Positions 59,391-64,000 of a stretch of 64,000 bases of DNA are shown here, piece after piece. Every line of letters begins with the position of its first letter. Positions within the stretch are counted from its first letter, which is position 1. The stretch is from the NCBI GenBank assembly GCA_039725955.1, contig CP091034.1:1178001-1242000 (forward strand), given 5' to 3'. Origin of the DNA: Sinorhizobium sp. B11 (lineage in GTDB: Bacteria; Pseudomonadota; Alphaproteobacteria; Rhizobiales; Rhizobiaceae). The notes beneath the pieces are model-generated. The model had not been told where the DNA came from, ran no database searches, and saw only the letters and a list, made by a program, of their open reading frames with translations. The position numbers and the translations under genes are program-made.

Positions 59391-61463
59391 TTAGAGATGT
59401 CCGCCCGAGAGCCGCTTGCGATGCAGCTCCTCGGCATTCGGAAGCGCATCCTTCGGGAGGCCGAAGACCTGGCCAGGGCGGATGCGGTCCGGATTGAGGA
59501 TCTTGTCCTCATTGGCGATGTAGATCGTCGTATAGCGCACGCCAAGGCCGTAGGTACGCCGGGAGATCTGCCAGAGCGTATCGCCACGGCGGATGATGAC
59601 CGCGTTGTTGTTTGCCGTCAGCGGCGCCTGCTCGATCGTCTTCGGTTGGCTGGCGTCCGATACCTCGTTTGAGGGCATCGGCGCGACATTGGCACCGGGA
59701 GCCGTCAGTTCGGCGATGATCGCGCCGAGCTTGTCGAGTGCCGCGCCGACCGACTTGGCATCCTTCGGCAAGCTCTGCAGCATTGTCAGCGCATTCGCCG
59801 CAACATTTGAGGCGGAGGAAGATGCCTGCTTGATGGCGTCGGTCGCATCGATGCCCGGATGGAAGTCGACGAGAGAGCGCAGTGCGAACTCGGTGGCCGA
59901 GCGGGCTGCCGCAAGCTGCTCGACTCCCGGCACCTTGCCATCTGCGAACAGGCCCTTCAGCAGGCCGAAGGCTTTGGTCGCATCGCCCTTGAGCTTGCCG
60001 AGCTGGCCCTCGTCGAGCGGCACCGTCGCCTGATTGACATTGGCATTGTTGCCGGACTGCGCGGCAACGGTGACCTGATCGCCCTCCGGACGGTTGAAAT
60101 TGACGGTCGCGCGGATGAGGACCTTGCCCGCGCCATCGACGACATCGACACGGATCTTGTGATCGCCGACCGGGAGGTCCATCGCGCCGCTGATAACGAA
60201 GTGACCATCCGGCTCCGCCGTATCCTGCCCGATCAGCGCGTCATCGGCGTAACCGATAACCTTGGCATTGGCGCGCGCCGTGCCGGCCACGAAGATCTTG
60301 TTGCCTTCGATCTCGACGGCAGTGATCATCACATCGGCAGCAGCGGTACCCTGCTGAGTACCGGGAACAGGAAGTGCCGTATTGCCCGCATCACCGGATG
60401 TTGCGGGCATATTCGGCGTCTGCATCGCAACCTGGTTGCTCGGAGCGCCATTGGCGGCAGGCTGCGCGTTGTCGGCCGTGGGCGGATTGCCCGTAGACGC
60501 ATCACTGACAGCCGGCGGCGCGGCGCTGGCGACCTCAGCCTTCGGCGCGGTGATGATGCGGCTTGCCGTGCCGGGCTTGGAAACCATGGCGAGAAGCTCG
60601 CTGCCGCTGCCGTCCTTCGGCACGGAAACGGTCGCAACTTCTTCGGACAGCGTGATCTTGCCGTCCTTGCCGGTTACCTTCAGCACCAGCTGGTGGTCGC
60701 CCGCCGGAAGCGGGTTGTCGAGAACGGCGGCAAAATCGCCGGTGCCGTCGACATCGGTCGTCACGACCACCTTGTCGCCATCGAGCACCTCCAGCTTGCC
60801 ATTCGGCTCGGCCGAGCCTGCAATGACGGTCGAACCGTCCGGCTCCACCCGCAGCACGTCAAAAGCCGGGATTTTCGGGCCGGTATTGGAAGCAGCATCC
60901 GCTGCCGGAGCACTCTGGCTATTGGCTGCAGCCGGCTGGTCGGCTGGCTCTGGCGCACCGGTGAGCGCCGCTTCGGCCCGGGCAAGGGCAGCCAGCACGT
61001 CGGCGGCGTTTTCGGGCAGATTTCGGATGATATCGCGCGCCTTGCCGGCACCGTCCTTCGCCCTGGAAACGAGGCCCGCAGTGGTGGTGTCGAGGCCATC
61101 CGGTGCCACGAAATCTGCGATCGCGGTCAGCGCGCTCACGGTCGCGGTCTTTGCGCCTGCAAGCGCATCCGCAGCGGGCACCTTGCCATCGGCAAACAGC
61201 GCCTTCAGGCCGGAAAGAGACCGCACGGCATCGGCGGTGAGACTGCCGATCTTCTGGGCCGCCTCTGCGGCGTCAGCGGCAGTGGAGCGGGAAGTCTTAG
61301 ACGCTTCGTTAACCGTGTTGTTGACCTCGGTGCCGGCCTGGTTGATCGCGTCGCCGACCTTCGCCACATCAGAGCCGAGCCGGGGCATGACGAAAAACAC
61401 CATCAGTATGATTGCGATTACGAGCACTGCGAGGGCCAGCAAGCCGGCACGGTTTTTCATCAT
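59391..61463 (-). CDS. Envelope protein with C-terminal LysM and duplicated helical module
   Basis: A 690-residue protein. An N-terminal membrane segment (LLALAVLVIAIILMVFFVMP) anchors it, and the C-terminus has a LysM-type domain with VIIRRGDTLWQISRRTYGLG and NPDRIRPGQVFGLP. Between them are two Ig-like/big domains with G-x-A-x-P-N/A-G-K features (VIAGSAEPNGKLEVLDGDKV and VAGTARANAKVIGYADDALI). A helical module appears twice (LKALFADGKVPAADALAGAK near residue 90 and LKGLFADGKVPGVEQLAAAR near 525). Peptidoglycan binding is likely; the duplicated module is unrecognised. Confidence 0.85.
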   Translation of the reverse strand: MMKNRAGLLALAVLVIAIILMVFFVMPRLGSDVAKVGDAINQAGTEVNNTVNEASKTSRSTAADAAEAAQKIGSLTADAVRSLSGLKALFADGKVPAADALAGAKTATVSALTAIADFVAPDGLDTTTAGLVSRAKDGAGKARDIIRNLPENAADVLAALARAEAALTGAPEPADQPAAANSQSAPAADAASNTGPKIPAFDVLRVEPDGSTVIAGSAEPNGKLEVLDGDKVVVTTDVDGTGDFAAVLDNPLPAGDHQLVLKVTGKDGKITLSEEVATVSVPKDGSGSELLAMVSKPGTASRIITAPKAEVASAAPPAVSDASTGNPPTADNAQPAANGAPSNQVAMQTPNMPATSGDAGNTALPVPGTQQGTAAADVMITAVEIEGNKIFVAGTARANAKVIGYADDALIGQDTAEPDGHFVISGAMDLPVGDHKIRVDVVDGAGKVLIRATVNFNRPEGDQVTVAAQSGNNANVNQATVPLDEGQLGKLKGDATKAFGLLKGLFADGKVPGVEQLAAARSATEFALRSLVDFHPGIDATDAIKQASSSASNVAANALTMLQSLPKDAKSVGAALDKLGAIIAELTAPGANVAPMPSNEVSDASQPKTIEQAPLTANNNAVIIRRGDTLWQISRRTYGLGVRYTTIYIANEDKILNPDRIRPGQVFGLPKDALPNAEELHRKRLSGGHL

Positions 61464-61619
61464 TGCGTCTCCAAAGGCGGCAAATTGCCGTAGTATTCAG
61501 AAATTGCTAGCGATTCCCGTTGCTTTGCACAAGCATTCAAAGCAAATACGCAAGCTCCGGACGTCGCTTTTCAGTCAATTTTCTTGACTGCATTGAAATG
61601 GAATAGTTGTTTTTCCCTT

Positions 61620-62243
61620 ATGACCGAACAATCTGTATCGATTCGATCCATTTGCGTTTACTGCGGCTCTCGGCCGGGACGCGATCCTTCCCATATGGCT
61701 GCCGGCCGCGCGCTCGGAAAAGAGATCGCGGAATATGGCCTTCGCCTGATCTACGGCGGCGGCACAAAGGGCATCATGGGTGCTGTGGCCAGCGGGACCC
61801 TATCCAACGGTGGTCAGGTGACGGGCATCATTCCCGAGTTCCTGATCGACATGGAGGCGACTCGCCATTCCCTGGGCCAGCTCAACGAGCTTATTGTAAC
61901 CCCTGACATGCATGCGCGCAAACACACGATGTTCGAGCGCTCGGATGCCTTCGTGGCGCTGCCGGGAGGGATCGGCACGCTGGAAGAGATCGTCGAGATC
62001 ATGACCTGGGCGCAGCTCGGCCGTCACGAAAAGCCGATGGTCTTTGCCAACATCAACGGCTTCTGGGATCCGATGATGGAGCTTCTGCGCCACATGACGG
62101 GCGAGGGCTTCCTGCACACCGCCCATCGCGTGCAGCCGCTGGTCATCGACGAGATCTCGGGCATCATCCCGGCCATCATGGCGCAGGCGGCAGAGCTTGC
62201 CGCCGACCGTGACGGCGAGGACGACGTGATTTCGAAAATGTAG
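61620..62243 (+). CDS. LOG family protein (TIGR00730, cytokinin-activating type)
   Basis: A 207-residue Rossmann-like protein. SICVYCGSRPGRDPSHMAAG, LIYGGGTKGIMGAVASG and the signature ALPGGIGTLEEIVEIMTWAQ (PGGxGTxxE) mark the LOG family. Such enzymes release free bases from nucleoside 5'-monophosphates, including cytokinin ribotides. In a plant-associated bacterium this could make cytokinins, but many LOG proteins serve other roles. The frame opens at 61584 but the ATG at 61620 fits the family. Confidence 0.9.
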   Translation: MTEQSVSIRSICVYCGSRPGRDPSHMAAGRALGKEIAEYGLRLIYGGGTKGIMGAVASGTLSNGGQVTGIIPEFLIDMEATRHSLGQLNELIVTPDMHARKHTMFERSDAFVALPGGIGTLEEIVEIMTWAQLGRHEKPMVFANINGFWDPMMELLRHMTGEGFLHTAHRVQPLVIDEISGIIPAIMAQAAELAADRDGEDDVISKM

Positions 62244-62315
62244 TCTCTCAAGCAATTCCAGCCGCACGTTGCGCAACGCTTCGGTGGCCGGAATTGCCTG
62301 AAAACGGGCGCGGCT

Positions 62316-63230
62316 CTAACGTCCGCGCGTCGTCGTCAACATCGACCAGCTGTACAAGAACAGGCCGGCCCAGATCAGCGGGAAGGCAATCATCCGCGCC
62401 GTATCCATCTCTTCGTGGAAGACGAAGACGGCGATGAGGAAGATCATCGTCGGCGCGATATACTGCATGATGCCGATGGTCGAGAGCCGGAGCAGCTTGG
62501 CGCCATTGGCGTAGATCATCAGCGGTACGGCGGTGATCAGTCCGCAGCCAAGCAGCAAGGCGGTATCGCTAAAGCCGGTGCGGTAGAAGTGCCCTTCGCC
62601 GCTGACGAATTCCAGGTAGAGGATGTAGAGCAGGGCGGGCAGGCTGAGGATCAGCACTTCCAGGAAGAAGCCCTGGTTCGGCCCAAGCGGCAGCGTCTTG
62701 CGAAACAGGGCATAGAAGCCCCAGCTGAACGCCAGCGTCAGCGCCACCCAGGGAATGCCGCCGCTGTCGAAGGCGAGCACGACGACCGCAAGGCCGGCAA
62801 GGCAGATCGCAGCAATCTGCAACGGCTGCAGTTTTTCTTTCAGGAGCACGGCGCCGAGGAAGATGCTGAAGAGCGGATTGATGAAATAGCCCATGGCCGC
62901 ATCGAGCGAATGGCCGGCGCCGATCGCCCAGACATAGGTGCCCCAGTTCACGGTGATCAGTGCCGCAGTCATCATGGCCATGGCGAGCATGCGTGGAGAG
63001 CGCAGCGCGACCTTGATATCCTGCGTGCGTCCGAGCACCAGAAGCACGATACCGGCAAGCGGCAGCGACCACACGATACGATGGGCAATGACTTCGGCAG
63101 GCGAAATATGCGCGACCGCCTTCATGTAGATCGGCAGAAAGCCCCAAAGAAGATAGGCCGTCAGCGCGAAGGCAAAGCCGCGTGGACTGTCTTCGTTCTT
63201 GATCAAGGGGGCGGTTGCATCGGCAGACAT
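62316..63230 (-). CDS. rarD: RarD/EamA-type transporter
   Basis: A 304-residue protein with ten hydrophobic segments in two EamA halves. RGFAFALTAYLLWGFLPIYM, AEVIAHRIVWSLPLAGIVLL and VNWGTYVWAIGAGHSLDAAM are typical of RarD (chloramphenicol-sensitive protein). The substrate is unknown in most species. It ends 72 bases from the LOG gene, convergent to it. Confidence 0.9.
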   Translation of the reverse strand: MSADATAPLIKNEDSPRGFAFALTAYLLWGFLPIYMKAVAHISPAEVIAHRIVWSLPLAGIVLLVLGRTQDIKVALRSPRMLAMAMMTAALITVNWGTYVWAIGAGHSLDAAMGYFINPLFSIFLGAVLLKEKLQPLQIAAICLAGLAVVVLAFDSGGIPWVALTLAFSWGFYALFRKTLPLGPNQGFFLEVLILSLPALLYILYLEFVSGEGHFYRTGFSDTALLLGCGLITAVPLMIYANGAKLLRLSTIGIMQYIAPTMIFLIAVFVFHEEMDTARMIAFPLIWAGLFLYSWSMLTTTRGR

Positions 63231-63344
63231 CGGGTGTTTCCATCTTTGTTCTGTTTCTGATCCGCATTAGCTTAAGCGGCGTGAATAGGCCAATTCATTT
63301 CATTGAATGGAACAGCACCTGCAGGGCCGCGAAGAGAGGCAAGC

Positions 63345-64000
63345 ATGGACGAAACTGACCTGGCGGTCTGCCGGCAAGCCTATGCCGCCCAGATGCTGGC
63401 AAAGATGGGGGTCGCTGACGACGAGCGGCTGAGGCAGATCTTTGCCACAGTGCCGAGAGAAGATTTCCTGGACCCGCCGCCGTGGCGCATGGCGAATGGA
63501 ATTGGCTATCAGGACATGCCGTCAACCGATCCCGTCATCCTCTATCAGGATGTCCTCATTGCGCTGCAGGAAGAACGGCAGGTCAACAATGGCAGCCCCT
63601 CGCTGCATGCGCTCGGTCTCCACTGGCTTGCGCCGCAGCCGGGGGAAACGGCCTGCCATATCGGTGCCGGCGGCGGTTACTATACCGCCATGCTGTCGCA
63701 TCTGGTCGGCAGCGACGGCCATGTCACGGCGATCGAGTACGACAGGGAGCTTGCCGCTCGCGCGAGCGCCAATCTGGCCTCCTATGGCAATGTCGAGCTT
63801 GTCTGCGGCAACGGCCTGGAATGGCCGAAATCGTCTGCCGATGCGATCTACGTCAATTTCGCGACCCACCGGCCTGCCGATCCCTGGATCGGCAATCTCT
63901 CTGTCGGCGGCCGGCTGATCTTTCCGCTCTCTGCTCCCTCCCGCGACGGCAACGACAATCTGCGGCCGCGCAGTGCCCGCGGCGGCTTCTTCCTGATCAG
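63345..64000 (+). CDS. PCMT-like methyltransferase, C-terminus cut by window edge
   Basis: An open frame from the ATG at 63345 (GAGAGG upstream) to the right edge gives about 218 residues. ETACHIGAGGGYYTAMLSHL is the SAM-binding motif I of the protein-L-isoaspartate methyltransferase type, VTAIEYDRELAARASANLA the following acidic loop, and SVGGRLIFPLSAPS a later family motif. It probably methylates protein isoaspartate or a small acid; the C-terminal end lies outside the window. Confidence 0.82.
   Translation, partial: MDETDLAVCRQAYAAQMLAKMGVADDERLRQIFATVPREDFLDPPPWRMANGIGYQDMPSTDPVILYQDVLIALQEERQVNNGSPSLHALGLHWLAPQPGETACHIGAGGGYYTAMLSHLVGSDGHVTAIEYDRELAARASANLASYGNVELVCGNGLEWPKSSADAIYVNFATHRPADPWIGNLSVGGRLIFPLSAPSRDGNDNLRPRSARGGFFLI

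Noticed and set aside
59859..61493. A 544-codon frame antisense to the LysM gene
   Set aside because: Arg/His/Gly-rich shadow of a GC-rich gene; the minus strand has the LysM domain and membrane anchor.

Overview
The window looks like a chromosomal segment of a Rhizobiaceae bacterium, closest in style to Rhizobium etli or R. leguminosarum. The evidence is GC-rich coding sequence, GGAGG-type ribosome binding sites, the alphaproteobacterial blocks slt / dapA-smpB and rpoZ-rel ... acpS-lepB-rnc-era ... recO, a RopA/Omp2b porin, an iolRCDEB inositol cluster, DUF1127 and TIGR02301 proteins, and several copies of rhizobial palindromic intergenic elements. I see no insertion sequence, prophage, CRISPR array or rRNA operon; there is one tRNA-Ser(GCU). 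It is mostly core or core-like chromosome.

Layout. 1-2.6 kb: envelope glycan genes (a GT39 transferase cut by the window edge, a GT2 polyprenyl-phosphate glycosyltransferase, and a divergent flippase-like membrane protein). 2.6-5.4 kb: an ECF42-type sigma factor in an operon with three YCII/DGPF proteins. A pair of divergent promoters of one pattern (TGTCGA-N17-CG(T/A)C) lies upstream; one faces the operon and the other faces an unlisted 55-codon ORF. 5.4-9.7 kb: AMP nucleosidase, small secreted proteins, a Sel1 mini-protein and a HisC-like aminotransferase. 9.7-12 kb: two PilZ-type proteins flank a DUF2177 membrane protein and a host-attachment (baeRF-type) protein. 12-15.4 kb: MATE transporter, a 54-residue cysteine protein, an AraC regulator and DUF1127.

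15.4-24.8 kb: inositol catabolism, iolR-iolC-iolD-iolE-iolB on the minus strand with a divergent Gfo/Idh/MocA dehydrogenase, then a ferredoxin reductase. GGAA-N6-TTCC-like operator candidates lie on both sides of iolR. 24.9-30.5 kb: tRNA-Ser, porin ropA with a long leader, an alpha/beta hydrolase and a lytic transglycosylase. 30.6-43.7 kb: housekeeping genes on the plus strand (dapA, smpB, rpoZ, rel, acpS, lepB, rnc, era, a Crp/Fnr regulator, a response regulator, recO, an aldo/keto reductase), punctuated by a two-hairpin repeat element. 43.7-55.5 kb: MOSC and HD proteins, a PAS-GGDEF-EAL protein, an EF-hand protein, sodC, an MscS channel, a ygfZ-HD-phosphatase operon, secreted hypotheticals, Nudix, YnfA, a YedK/HMCES protein and a 44-residue mini-protein. 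55.6-64 kb: psd-pssA (phosphatidylethanolamine synthesis), an Atm1-type ABC exporter, a LysM protein with an internal duplication, a LOG-family protein, rarD, and a methyltransferase cut by the right edge.

The most interesting unit is the ECF42/DGPF locus with matched divergent promoters. Also notable are a palindromic repeat family whose end supplies the stop codon of two neighbouring genes, several mini-proteins below usual ORF cut-offs (at 5196, 13981, 36138 and 55352), and a micro-ORF whose Shine-Dalgarno sequence can be paired in a hairpin (41189-41288). All functional calls come from reading motifs by eye; no database search was run.
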